DNA from: Liolophura sinensis | Taxonomy: Eukaryota > Mollusca > Polyplacophora > Chitonida > Chitonidae | Reading direction: 5' to 3' | Assembly: GCF_032854445.1 (NCBI RefSeq) | Contig: NC_088303.1 | Location: forward strand, 37,209,501-37,273,500 | Length of the DNA stretch: 64,000 nt | Shown here: piece after piece, positions 45,010 through 55,674 of the stretch | Layout of the letters: the number at the start of each line of letters is the position of its first letter | Numbering within the stretch: the first letter of the stretch is position 1 | Made by a program: the position numbers and the translations under genes | The notes under the pieces: model-generated | The model's database searches: none | What the model was told of the DNA's origin: nothing | What the model saw: only the letters and a program-made list of their open reading frames with translations

Positions 45010-45600
45010 GTATGGTGGGACGCAGCTGGTCCCAGGTCTGCGTGCCTGTCTTTAAGCGACTTGGCAGATGTGTCGGAGTTCGAACTTCAAGGCCAGGAAG
45101 GTAAAATCTACGCCTTCCAGTTTCAAAGTGGCAAGTACAACCGCAAAAAGATTACGGGGGGGCAAGCAGAACCTGTCACGTTTGCTTCCCTTCAAGATGT
45201 CTCATCCTCTGTAGAGCAAGATTCGCAGGTCACAATCTGAGGTGATTGAAGAACAAAAACTCTCTTTAATTCGCTTTGAAGACCGCCTTGTTCTAGCCAG
45301 AGCTGGCGACTCCGATTGTTTTGTAGATGTGAAGGTGACCCCAATAACGGTCCAGACCAATACAACCAAGGTGAAAAAAGTTTTCAACTGCGGACCTCTT
45401 TCGTGTCGTGGGTACCAGAAAGCGACTGTTATGTAGCTTTGGATGGAAGAGGTTGCTGCACACTAGCTGCGGCGCCGGGTGTAGAAACCGTGCTTCTTGG
45501 CGCGGAAACCATAGCTTTGTCATGCTACAAATAAGCCCTGGATCAATACTTATCTTCTACATCATACTTGGCGCGGCCGAACAACGCCGTTGCAACTTTG
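45010..45600 (+). pseudogene. unidentified Polinton ORF fragments
   Basis: Plus-strand pieces between 45055 and 45440 in at least two frames: 'VSEFELQGQEGKIYAFQFQ', 'VTFASLQDVSSSVEQDSQ', then 'EEQKLSLIRFEDRLVLARAG' and 'DCFVDVKVTPITVQTN'. Composition is protein-like rather than random and the strand matches the genes on both sides. I do not recognise the family. It could be a second structural protein or a C-terminal extension of the penton-like gene. Confidence 0.4.
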
Positions 45601-45823
45601 ATTACCGGGTGAAAATAAGGTGCCTGCGGAGCACGATACAAAGATCTCAGACTCATGATCAAATTACAGGCTTAGGGCGACCCAATCATCCGGAGCTCTC
45701 TCGAGGATATACGAGTCGTCATAGGGGGCGTTTTAAATCTCGATGCAATCCATTTAGAGTCCGGTATAAGACTTCGCAGGTTTCGTGTTAGTCATCCCGG
45801 CGACAATTTAGAGCTAACCGACG

Positions 45824-46468
45824 TTGTTGATTCGTAGGACGGACAATATCGGGCAACTGTACCCGACGATCACGGATGAAGGCTGCTTGCTGACGATTAC
45901 GGATGACCACCCCTTGGCTCCGACCGCGCCGACGATTATGGTTGAAAACCCCTTGGCCCCGACAGCGCCGCCGGAGGGCGTGGCGCACGCCCATCGCCTG
46001 CAGTATATCAGCGAAATACAGAGGCAGCTTGAATCTGAGCGAGATCTCCGCCGGGCCTTGTACAAAAAGTACCGGCGAGGTGTCTTAGCCGCCGAGGCAC
46101 TTGATTCGGCCATGCTCACGGCCGGTTTGGGGCTAGGGGTTGGGGGTGTGGGACTACTCACAACAATAATTGCAGCCCCTGCTGTCTTGGCCATGGAAGC
46201 TGCGGCCCTAGCTTGCAGTGTCTTAAATGACGCCGGAAAATTCGTTAGCCGCCGACTTCACGCAAAGGCCAAGAAACACAACGATATACGGCTGTTGGCT
46301 GAGGATAAACTTAACAGCATCCGTGCGCAGGTATCTACGGCATTATCTGATGGTGTTATTTCAGACGTAGAGTTCAAGCAAGTCGTTCAGGAGCTCAAGA
46401 ACTACTCTGATCTGCCACCGGAGACATTTATCGCCACTGTATCATTGAAAAACAAGACCTTTTCATAG
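45824..46468 (+). CDS. conserved Polinton hydrophobic protein, open 214 codons
   Basis: Open frame ending at 46468. The N-terminal third is Pro/Ala-rich. A basic helical segment follows ('QRQLESERDLRRALYKKYRR'). Next comes a Gly/Ala-rich hydrophobic region of about 40 residues ('LTAGLGLGVGGVGLLTTII', 'APAVLAMEAAALACSVL'), probably two membrane helices, and then a charged helical C-terminus ('DGVISDVEFKQVVQELKNY'). From memory this is one of the proteins most often seen in invertebrate Polintons; its function is unknown. Coding-like sequence upstream (from about 45655, for example 'RFRVSHPGDNLELTDVVDS') in other frames suggests the N-terminus has been cut off by frameshifts. Confidence 0.65.
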   Translation: MLIRRTDNIGQLYPTITDEGCLLTITDDHPLAPTAPTIMVENPLAPTAPPEGVAHAHRLQYISEIQRQLESERDLRRALYKKYRRGVLAAEALDSAMLTAGLGLGVGGVGLLTTIIAAPAVLAMEAAALACSVLNDAGKFVSRRLHAKAKKHNDIRLLAEDKLNSIRAQVSTALSDGVISDVEFKQVVQELKNYSDLPPETFIATVSLKNKTFS

Positions 46469-47324
46469 CAATTATATCACTGGAAATAATGTATTACTAT
46501 TGGACCCCAGAAATTGACTGTTTTGGGGGGCACCAAATATATCACACATTTCCCACCAATGACTGACACTGAGTGCGAATCACTAAAAAGAGTACATAAA
46601 TTTTATATTAAACTATGTATGGTTACAATCTGTTATGCTTTGGACAACCAAGTGTGAAATAGGAGGTAGAAACTGTAAAATACACAATTCAATACAGATG
46701 TAAGGAAAACAATGGCAATTTGGCGCAGCAGTTCAAGTTTGAATCGGGGGGTAGAAATAAATAAATAATAAAATACACAAAAAGGAAAACAATCAAAATG
46801 CATTGTAATTTGGCACAGCAGGTGCATGTCACTCACAGTTACACTACTTCACATGCAACGGAACCAAATCAGAATACAGTACACATAGCTCTGAGACTGA
46901 GAACAGGCAAAATTATCACCACTGAATCTGTGACTGTCACTCACTAAAAGATTAATGGCACCTCACGTTTTGAGCACCTAAGTCACAGTAGGTAGAAATA
47001 AATTTTGTAAAATACAAAAAACAATTCAAATACATGCACTATTAGTCACATATCTATGTCGAGAAATTAACTCTGGGCACAGTAGTGCATGTCAAACATT
47101 ATTTCTGTCATCTGAATACATATATGAATACATGTTAGAAAAATATTCACAATCATACATATAATATTAATACACTTTGAAACAGTGTACTGGTCTGTGG
47201 GCTGGGACTCGCCGTAAAAAAAAATTTACCCGTCAAAAATACCCCCTTTGGCTGGATTGCCCGTCCAGTTGGACGGGTGCCTGGCTAGCCTGGTGCCCGG
47301 GGGTAAAAGAAAATTCTGCCCAGT

Positions 47325-47405
47325 GTGGGGTTCGAACCCATGGTCCAAAAAAGCAAAACGCCTGGTTTATAGCTCAGCCTGTTACCAATTAATCACCATC
47401 CTAAC
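47325..47405 (-). other. tRNA-like / pol III box segment
   Basis: On the minus strand an A-box-like 'TGGTGATTAATTGGTAAC' (47385-47398 core) is followed about 50 nt later by a perfect B-box-like 'GGGTTCGAACCC'. Spacing fits a tRNA or tRNA-derived SINE head. Arms do not fold into a convincing complete tRNA by eye. Confidence 0.35.
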
Positions 47406-47585
47406 GGCGGGCTCCGGATTTTTTGCGCTAGCGACCCACCGTTAGGGGGGTTAATTGGGGCTGACACATCCCACTACCTTTGGGCCATCTACAACACCCC
47501 TTGGTCAGGTGTCTCTGCCCCCGAAACTGTCGAAAGTTGCAGAGATTCTTTGGAGTGCGTAGAGCCCGGCGCCATATGCAGGTAA

Positions 47586-47669
47586 TGTATTCATATACTA
47601 CATATACAGGAGACCAAATCCGGATTTGAGCAAGCAAACATCCCCTTATACATGTAGTATATGAATACA
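47586..47669. repeat. perfect 18-bp stem hairpin
   Basis: 'tgtattcatatactacat' at 47586-47603 is the exact reverse complement of 47652-47669, with a 48-nt loop. A tRNA A-box-like 'TAGCTCAGTCGGCTG' lies on the minus strand just outside (about 47700-47717). Confidence 0.85.
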
Positions 47670-48048
47670 CCCCTTACACACAGCGCCTTTCCCACCTCTG
47701 TCAGCCGACTGAGCTATATCCCACGACCCACGAAACATAGGCTAAATTGGAAAGTCTATTCCGCATAAACAAAATATTTCCAATCCTCCTAAAACAAAAA
47801 ATACTGGATCTTATCAAACAAGACACGCTGAAAAAGGCTGTCACATTTATTTTTCATAAAAATCCGTGGTTTAAGCCCTATACTGGGGAGAAAAATCAAC
47901 TGAATCACCCTGTTGTGCATTACAGCCGGCCTATATATCGCCTTGTCTGTTAAATACCAACTAGGTCACCTCATATAAATGTGTGTGTGTAGGCTAGACT
48001 TGTAAATAAGCGTGTATGGCTGGGGAGGCGCGTAAGGGGGTTTTATGG

Positions 48049-48138
48049 GAAAGTGGGGAAAGGGGGTGGGGCCTCTATTTTGTTCTGGGGAGAGCCCCAG
48101 GGGAAGGGTGTGCCAGAACCAATACTCCCCATACTACT
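48049..48138 (-). repeat. Polinton right terminal inverted repeat
   Basis: Reverse complement starts 'agtagtatgggg' and matches 33714-33803 in the blocks named there. Confidence 0.85.
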
Positions 48139-49892
48139 GGGTACTTGATAAAGTGTGTTCTGAAAACTACAATTTAGCACTGATGCACATAAATGCGGTA
48201 CCAATAGACATCATTTAATGTAAGCAATCCATATATGTTCAAAAGTTGCAAAGTTTGTCTGGTTTCTAGGGAGAAAAATCCGTTGCTGGACACACCATAA
48301 TGACGTCATACATAATTTAAACGGCTCTACATCTAACAGTATTGGTCTGAGAGCAACACGGTTTGCACCATTCGATGTCTCGTCATAAAATACGTCGGAT
48401 TAGCCTCTTTGCAAGCTCATTTGAGCAATTTTTCCGCTTTTGCTTCTTTGCCCAATTACTTTGTTGATTGACATCAGGTACAATATAGTGTGTACCATCG
48501 CAACTGGTCATTTCTTTATTAAACTTTGGGCTGAAACTAATGTTTTGTTTCTGTAGACCAGAAGATTTGGAATTTTTAGGCCCGGATCTTTTTATCTGGC
48601 CAACTAATTCTCTTAATTCCAGGTCATAGACTATCCCAATGGCTTTACATACATGTACTTTTTAGCACATCATTTGTATATAGAAAATATAGGGTACTTG
48701 ATAAAGTGTGTTCTGAAAACTACAATTTAACACTGATGCACATAAATGCGTTACCAATAGACATGAATTAATGTAAGCAATCCATAAATGTTCAAAAGTT
48801 GCAAAATTTCTTTGGTTTCTAGGGAGAAAAATCCGTTGCTGGACACACCATTATGACGCAATACATATTTTAAACGGCTCTACAGGTAACAGTATTGGTT
48901 CTGGAGCAACGCGGTTTGCACCATTTGATGTCTCGCCACAAAATACGTCATATTGGCCTATTTGCAAGCTCATTCGCGAAATTTTTTCACTTTTAAATTT
49001 TTGCATGATTATTTTGCTGATTGACATCAGCTACAATGTAGTGTGTACCATCGCGACTGGTCATTTCTCTATTAAACTTTGGGCTAAAACTAATGTTCTG
49101 TTCGGTAGACCAGAAGATGTGGAATTTTTAGGCCCGGATCTTTTTATCTGGCCCACTAATTCTCTTAATTCCAGGTCATAGACTATCCCAATGGCTTTAC
49201 ATACATGTACTTTTTAGCATATCATTTTTATATAGAAAATATAGGGTACTTGATAAAGTGTGTTCTGAAAACTACAATTTAGCACTATTGCACATAATTG
49301 CGTTCCCAATAGACGTCATTTAATGTAAGCAATCCATAAATGTTCAAAAGTTGCAAAATTTTTCTAGTTTCTAGGGGAAAAAATCCGTTGCTAGACACAC
49401 CGTTATGACGTCATACAAAATTTAAACGACTCAGCTAACAGTATTGGTGTAATTCTGTTTGCACCATTCGATGTCTCGAAACAAAATACGTCATATTGGC
49501 CTAATTGCAAGGTCATTTGCGCAATTTATTTACTTTTAAATTTTTGCATGATTAGTTGGCTGATTGACACAAGCTTCAATGTAGTGTGTACCATCGCGAC
49601 TGGTCATTTCTTTATTAAACTTTGGGCTAAAACTAATGTTCTGTTCGGTAACCCAGAAGATGTCTCATCCTTGGAACGTGAGTTTTTTAACTGGCCCAGC
49701 AATTGTTTTACTTCTTAGTCGAAGACTATCCCAATGGCTTTACATACATGTACTTTTTAGCATATCATTTTTATATAGAAAATATAGGGTACTTGATACA
49801 GTGTGTTCTGTAAACTACAATTTAGCACCGATGCACATAATTGCGTTCCCAATAGACGTCATTTAATGTAAGCAATTTATGTTCAAAAGTTT
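48139..49892. repeat. satellite array between Polinton and second LINE
   Basis: About three monomers of the older ~550-bp subfamily. It starts at 'gggtacttgataaag', mid-monomer. The last bases 'ttcaaaagttt' (49882-49892) are the target duplication of the LINE that follows. Confidence 0.92.
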
Positions 49893-50498
49893 TACCCCCG
49901 TGGGGTTTCCGGGGTGATAAGAATAGGACCTCAGCCCTCTAGGCAAGCTTGTCGTAAATGTCGACTAACCTAAAGCGCTCCTGTGTGAGCCCGGTGAATA
50001 TAATAGGCTTACATCTTCTCGGTTGTGTGAGAGGCAACCAAGGAGCGACCTGTTTGCCGTGGGTTGCGACCCGTAATCTACGAGGACGGGATCCTGGTGT
50101 CTGAGAGCGTGTTGGTCTTGCGAGATCCCCACGCCCAACACGTCACTTTGGCCCTTACCTTGAAAGAGACGGGAGGTCGGATGGGCCCGGTCCGATCAAT
50201 CGGCTGGTCACGTCAAGCCCTACAGATGATCTCGCTCGTCATTTATTTCACTTACTGTGATGTGAAATTGGTATTTCCCCAAATGCTCTTCTCTGGGATC
50301 AGTGTAGAAGGCGGTGGCTAATGGGTCAATCGAGTAGATTGATTTTAACCTTGTGGGTATAACTCAATCTGCTCGAGTATACCTTGCGTGGATTTCCTGT
50401 TTCTATTCTCTGCTGGTCATCCGCAGAGGTAGATTCGCCCTTGTTGGCACTCCGTGGCGGGTGGGGGACACGTGAGGTGAATTCTTACTATATCAATT
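49893..50498 (+). promoter_or_regulatory. LINE 2 5' UTR
   Basis: A G/C-richer leader beginning 'ttacccccgtggggtttccg' and containing 'caagcttgtcgtaaatg', a motif I associate with 5' ends of mollusc LINEs. An open stretch at 50064-50321 shows no domain and is not called a gene. Confidence 0.5.
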
Positions 50499-51814
50499 AT
50501 GTCTTCTTCAAAAACCATAACAAATGTTCCAGTTAAGACTGCAAAAAAACGTAAAAATGAGGAATTTCTTGAAATAGGCAATGGAGCGGACAGTTGGCCG
50601 GCTTTCATTGTTTTATCAACGAAAAACGACCAACGTCCAGCGCCTAAACTAGATCCGTTTGCTCTGAAAAAGACAATAGAAGGTTCAGCTGGTAAAGTTA
50701 AAAACGTTAAAAAATTAAGATCTGGCGATATCCTTATTGAATGTTTTCGAAAACAGCAGGCATTCAATGTATTATCATTGAATTTCGTTTTGGACCTGCC
50801 TGTTTTTGCATCGCCACATAAATCGCTAAATAGCTGCAAGGGCATCATACGTGACAGGGATCGGGATCTGATTGACCTGTCTGAAGAACAAATTTGTGCT
50901 GAATTAAAATCTGAGGGTGTTACCAATGTTAAACGTTTCGTTATGAAAAAATCTGGGAACATCATTAAACTCAACACTTACTTATTAACATTCAACAGCA
51001 CATCACTTCCGTCATCCATTTACATTGGGCAGGGTTCGCGTTGACCTGTACATTCCCAACCCGACAAGGTGTTTTACGTGCCAAAAATTTGGCCACGGCA
51101 AGGGCCAATGTATAAATAAATTGATTTGTTTTCGATGCGGGAAGGAAGGTCATGAGGGTTTCGACTGCAGTGACACATTTAAATGTAGTAATTGCAGTGG
51201 AGATCATATGGCCTCCTCTAAAGGACTGTCCATTATTCCTAAAAGAAAAACAGATAGTTACTTTAAAAGTTAAAAATAACATCCCGTACCAGGAAGCGCG
51301 TAAATTAGTGTGCAATACATCACAGGCTTTGTTTTCAAATGTGGTCAAGCGAGTTACAACATCTGTTGCTACTCAGACATCACTCACTTGGCCAATTGGA
51401 AACAATCAGCCCCAAAGCATAACCGCCCAAACTTCTGTTAAACCTGCAGCCCAGCCTAAATATAGCTCTTGTTCTACACAAACTATATCAACAAATTCCG
51501 AAAGTCCCAAAAATATAGAACCACAACGTAAAACAGCTGAACCTAATACATTCCCAGACAAAAAGCCAAGCAAAGAAAACAAATAATAAGAATAATAATA
51601 ATAAACCTAGTGGTCCTGTGGAGCGTTCTTCCAAGGCCACCAGGACTCTATCCAAACTTTTAATAGGTTTGGATCGTTGGAGGATGTCGATCCTTCAACA
51701 TCAGACGCGGAGGTGATGGATACATCACCCGCACCAGGGAGATCTTGCAGCCGATCTCCAAGGAAGGGTCGACCTCGGTCTAAGCATAAATCTCCTATAC
51801 GCCTACCTCCATAA
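50499..51814 (+). pseudogene. LINE 2 ORF1 (Gag-like, three zinc knuckles), frameshifted
   Basis: RNA-binding ORF1 protein of I/Nimb type. The N-terminal part (50499 to about 51035) holds two RRM-like modules ('KVKNVKKLRSGDILIEC', 'LNSCKGIIRDRDRDLIDLSE', 'YLLTFNS'). After a first frameshift come canonical knuckles 'CFTCQKFGHGKGQC' (from 51070) and 'CFRCGKEGHEGFDC'. The third knuckle ('CSNCSGDHMASS') is cut by a second frameshift, after which 'DCPLFLKEKQIVTLKVKNN' and 'YQEARKLV' continue. The frame meets a (TAA)n microsatellite at 51584-51604, then resumes with 'GSLEDVDPSTSDAEVMDTSP' and an Arg/Lys/Ser-rich tail. It ends with TAA at 51812-51814, overlapping the ORF2 ATG. Confidence 0.8.
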
Positions 51815-54800
51815 TGCCTTTCTTAGATAAAATTATACAGTGGAATTGTCGCGGTCTTAAGGCAAATTTTATTGAAATAACACAGATAGTTCAATCTTTC
51901 AATCCAGTTGCCCTGTGTCTTCAGGAAACTCACCTGAAGACATCTGACAAAAATAATATAACTCTTAAAAATCATTCCCTTTATAGCACATATTGTATTG
52001 AAGAAGAGCGAGCTGCAGGCGGCTCCTCGATCTTCATAAACAACAATATTATCCACAACCCTGTGGCCCTGGATACAGAGCTTCAGGCTGTGGCCGTTCG
52101 TGTTTCAATTTATGAAACAGTCACATTATATTCCGTGTATATCCCTCCGAACACCTCTTTGTCAGCTTCTCAGTTACATAATCTTACAGAACAATTACCA
52201 AAACCGTTTATAATAATGGGAGATTTTAATTCCCATAACCCCCTACGGGGCAGTAATAGCATAAATAATAAGGGCAAGGTAGTCGAAGACTTCTTATCGA
52301 AGGAGGAACTGTGTTATTTCAATGATGGCTCTAATACCTATTTACATCCAGGTAATGGCGCTTATTCTGCTATCGATCTCACTATCGCGGATCCATCACT
52401 TTTCCTTGATTTTTCTTGGAAGGTGCATGACGATCTTTGTGGTAGTGACCATTTTCCTATAATCCTAGAGCATATCACTTCTAATTCTTTAGAACGTGTA
52501 GCTAGGTGGAAATTCGATAAAGCAGATTGGATCGCATTTGAGATGTTCTGTGAGGCTGATATCACTCCAGAGACTCTCAATGCAACAAATGATCCTATAT
52601 TAAAATTTAACGAGCTTTTATTACGAGCTGCCGATAGAACTATCCCTAAAACCTCGACAAATCCACAATCCAAAAGCAAACCCAACCCTGGTATGATAAG
52701 GACTGTCGCAAAGCCATTAAAGACCGCAAAAAGGCCGAGCGAAATTTTAATATATGTCCTACTGATAATAATTTAAACCAGGTTCGTAGTTTCAGAGCTA
52801 AGGCTCGTCGATTACTCAAGCCCAAGAGACGATCTTGTTGGCGGAACTTTGTTTCGGGCATTACGTCAAAAACACCCATGCGTAAGGTCTGGAACATGGT
52901 TCAGAAACTTAAGGGCAAAAATAATAAAGCAAAAGTTCAGCATTTGAAAGATGGATGATAACATATTAACTCTCCACCCGATATAGCTAATAAACTAGCT
53001 GAAACAATTTCAAACAAATCTTCTTCGGAGAATTATACTAAAGAATTCCAACATATTAAAACCCAGAAGGAGAAAATTAAATTGCCCTTTTCTTCTAAGA
53101 ATTTAGAAGATTATAATCATCCTTTTAATATCGAGGAACTTAAAAACTGCATTAAAAAAGACCCACGATACTGCTTGTGGTCCTGATAATGTATATTATA
53201 AGTTTCTGAATCATTTACCCCCTGAGCCACTGGAGACTCTCTTGGATTTGCTTCATGGTATTTGGATAAATGGTAATTTTCCACCATCATGGAGGGAGGC
53301 GTGTATTATCCCGGTTCCCAAACCGGGTAAGGATCATACTGATCCAAATAATTACCGTCCCATGCGGTTTCGTCAAGGTCGATCTACTTTAGATCACCTT
53401 GTTCGATTCGAAACCTTTATTCGCAATGGCTTCATGAATAACGAACATGTGGTGTCCATATTTTTCGACCTTGAAAGGCCTACGACACCACATGGAAATA
53501 TGGTATTTTAAAAGATCTCGCGGATATGGGTCTTAAAGGTCGCTTACCTATATTTATATCCGAATTTTTAATCATATCGTCAGTTTAAGGTACGGGTGGG
53601 GTCCACTCTTTCTGACTCTTATGAGCAGGAAATGGGTGTACCCCAGGGCAGCATTCTATCACCAACTCTGTTTAGCATAAATATAAATAGCCTAGCAAAA
53701 ACATTAACATCTGGCACAGAGGGTTCTTTATACGTGGATGATTTCCTTATATGCTACCGAGCTAAGAATATGAATAATATTGAACGTCAGTTGCAGCTTT
53801 GTCTCAATAAGATCGAGAAATGGGCAACTGAAAACGGTTTTAGATTTTCAACGTCTAAAACCGTCGGATGCATTTTTGTAATAAACGGAAACTTCATCTT
53901 GACCCTGAGCTTAATTTTTGTGGTGAACAGGTTAAAATTGTTGGAGAAACAAAATTTTTAGGTATAATATTTGATAGTAAACTATCTTTTATACCTCATA
54001 TTAAAATGCTTAAAGCTAAATGTACAAAGGCTCTCGATATAATTAAGGTCGTGTCTAGCACCGATTGGGGTGCTGACCGATCAGTTTTACTTAATTTATA
54101 TCGTTCTCTGGCGAGGTCTAAATTGGACTATGGATCCATCATTTACGGTTCCGCTAGGAAGTCGTACATTAAAATGTTGGATCCTGTTCATCACCAAGGT
54201 TTGAGGCTCAGCCTTGGTGCTTTTAGAACCTCACCGGTAGAAAGTTTATACGTGGAGGCAAATGAGCCTTCTTTATATAACCGACGTATAAAACTTAGCC
54301 TTCAATACGCTAGTAAGCTTAAAGCTCATCCAACAATCCCTGCCTACGACTGTGTTTTCAACCCATTATATGCAGACAAATATAGTAAATGTCCTAAAAA
54401 GATCCCTTCGTTCGGTCTTCGCATACGGGACCATATTGTGGGAGCTAACATCAAGCTAGAGGATATAGCTCCGGTGTCTTTTCCGGAGTCTCCTCCATGG
54501 CTTCTCCCACAACCTAAACTAATATTTGATCTACGTAAATATAATAAATCCAATACAAATCCTCTTATAATTCAGCAAGGTTTTGCTGAAATCAAGGCTC
54601 ATTATATGGATTATAAATTTATATATACTGACGGGTAAAAGGATGGGGACAGGGTTGCGGCTGCGGCTGTCATAGAGCAGCGGGTCACTTCTCTTCGTCT
54701 GCCACCTTCATCTTCTATCTTTTTTGCAGAGGCCAGGGCTATACGCCTGGCCTTATCATATGTTTTCTCTGGGCATCTCCAGAGGGCAGTGATATGCAGC

Positions 54801-55415
54801 GACTCGCTGTCTTGCCTTTTGGCGATTCAGAATAATAAATTTCAAAATCCATTGATACTTGAGATAATAGCCAAACACTGGAAACTAATTAAAAGAGGTA
54901 AAGATATTATATTCTGTTGGATACCAAGTCACACTGGTATCCATGAAAACACAGTCGTGGACAGGGAAGCGAAAGCTGCCCTATATAAACCTGTATCTCG
55001 GGTTAAAATCCCTTATAATGACGTGAAGTCTAATATTCCTAAATATATTCGTCGCCTTTGGCAGGGTGAATGGGACTTGCAGATCCATAATAAACTGCAT
55101 GCCATTCATCCTATCATTGGCTACAATGCCTATACTTGTCAAATGTCTCACAGAGACCAAGTAGTTTTAGCGAGGTGTCGTGTTGGGCATTCTCATCTGA
55201 CACACAATTTCATCTTAGATGGGAGCATTGCTCCCGAGTGTGTTGGTTGTGCTGCTCAATACGGCATCAAACATGTCTTGGTTGACTGTGTAGACTTTGC
55301 TCATGTTCGGCAAAGGTTCTACACGGTCAACTCTATATATGATTTATTTGATAGCATCGCTGGCGATGTTGTAATAAATTATTTGAAGGCCATTGGCCTA
55401 TATCATAAAATATAA
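51814..55415 (+). pseudogene. LINE 2 ORF2: endonuclease / RT / RNase H, broken
   Basis: The APE endonuclease is open from ATG 51814 to 52776 ('WNCRGLKANF', 'LQETHL', 'MGDFNSHNP', 'GSDHFP'). Beyond this the frame shifts repeatedly. RT pieces include 'PVPKPGKDHTDPNNYRP', 'GVPQGSILSPTLFS' and catalytic 'YVDD' (53731-53742). Directly after 'NNYRP' the sequence jumps to 'FRQGRSTLDHLVR', a deletion of about 34 codons relative to the LINE at 4695. RNase H is cut by TAA at 54636-54638 inside its first motif ('YTDG'). It continues from about 54789 ('SDSLSCLLAI', 'FCWIPSHTGI') to the C-terminal Cys/His region ('CVGCAAQYGIKHVLVDC') at 55415. It is not functional. Confidence 0.9.
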
Positions 55416-55674
55416 ATTTTAATTGTCATAAATATCTATAGATAAACAGTTATATACATAAATATTTATACATGTACTATAACCCTGGTTTTCGAGTTTT
55501 CACTCTTATTTATCTTTTATACGATTTTAAACATGTCTGAACTTTTGTTTTACTTTTGGTGTTCATATCATCATATCGAAAACCTTAACCGTCTCACTTT
55601 TTCACCTTGTTCTCGCCACGATATGGCTGAAATATTGCCGATGTGGCGTTAAGCCATAATCATTCATTCATTCA
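55416..55674 (+). other. LINE 2 3' UTR and (ATTC)n tail
   Basis: 259 bp ending in 'tgaaatattgccgatgtgg', 'cgttaagcc' and (ATTC)n. The motif from 55628 matches the ends of LINE 1 and the SINEs. Confidence 0.7.

Larger units (their letters stand above)
46469..48048. other. Polinton right arm, non-coding
   Basis: AT-rich to about 47170, then G/C-rich blocks with tRNA-like pieces and a hairpin (listed separately). No gene is recognised. Confidence 0.5.
33714..48138. mobile_element. Polinton/Maverick (polintovirus-like element), degenerate
   Basis: A 14,425-bp element embedded in the satellite array, with much higher G+C than its surroundings. The ends are inverted repeats of about 90 bp starting 'agtagtat' (AG...CT termini, as in Polintons). 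It encodes protein-primed DNA polymerase B, retroviral-type integrase, packaging ATPase, major capsid protein, a penton-like protein and several small hydrophobic proteins. Polymerase is transcribed rightward; integrase, the small proteins, ATPase and capsid leftward; then mixed. Most genes are broken. I could not identify an adenain-like cysteine protease. No 6-bp target duplication is evident, and the flanking satellite registers do not join. Confidence 0.93.
49893..55674 (+). mobile_element. second non-LTR retrotransposon (I/Nimb-like LINE), broken
   Basis: A 5782-bp element inserted in the satellite with the 11-bp target duplication 'ttcaaaagttt' (49882-49892, 55675-55685). It has a ~600-bp 5' UTR, ORF1, ORF2 with endonuclease, reverse transcriptase and RNase H, and a 3' tail (ATTC)n. 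It is related to the LINE at 4695 in ORF2 and 3' tail, but with a different ORF1 type. Many frameshifts and stops show it is older than the LINE at 4695. Confidence 0.93.

Noticed and set aside
47325-47405. A functional tRNA gene
   Set aside because: A and B box-like sequences are present but I could not fold acceptor and anticodon stems convincingly; kept only as a tRNA-like segment.
50064-50321. 85-codon open frame upstream of LINE 2 ORF1
   Set aside because: It lies within the LINE 5' UTR, has no motif, and the ORF1 start at 50499 fits the family.
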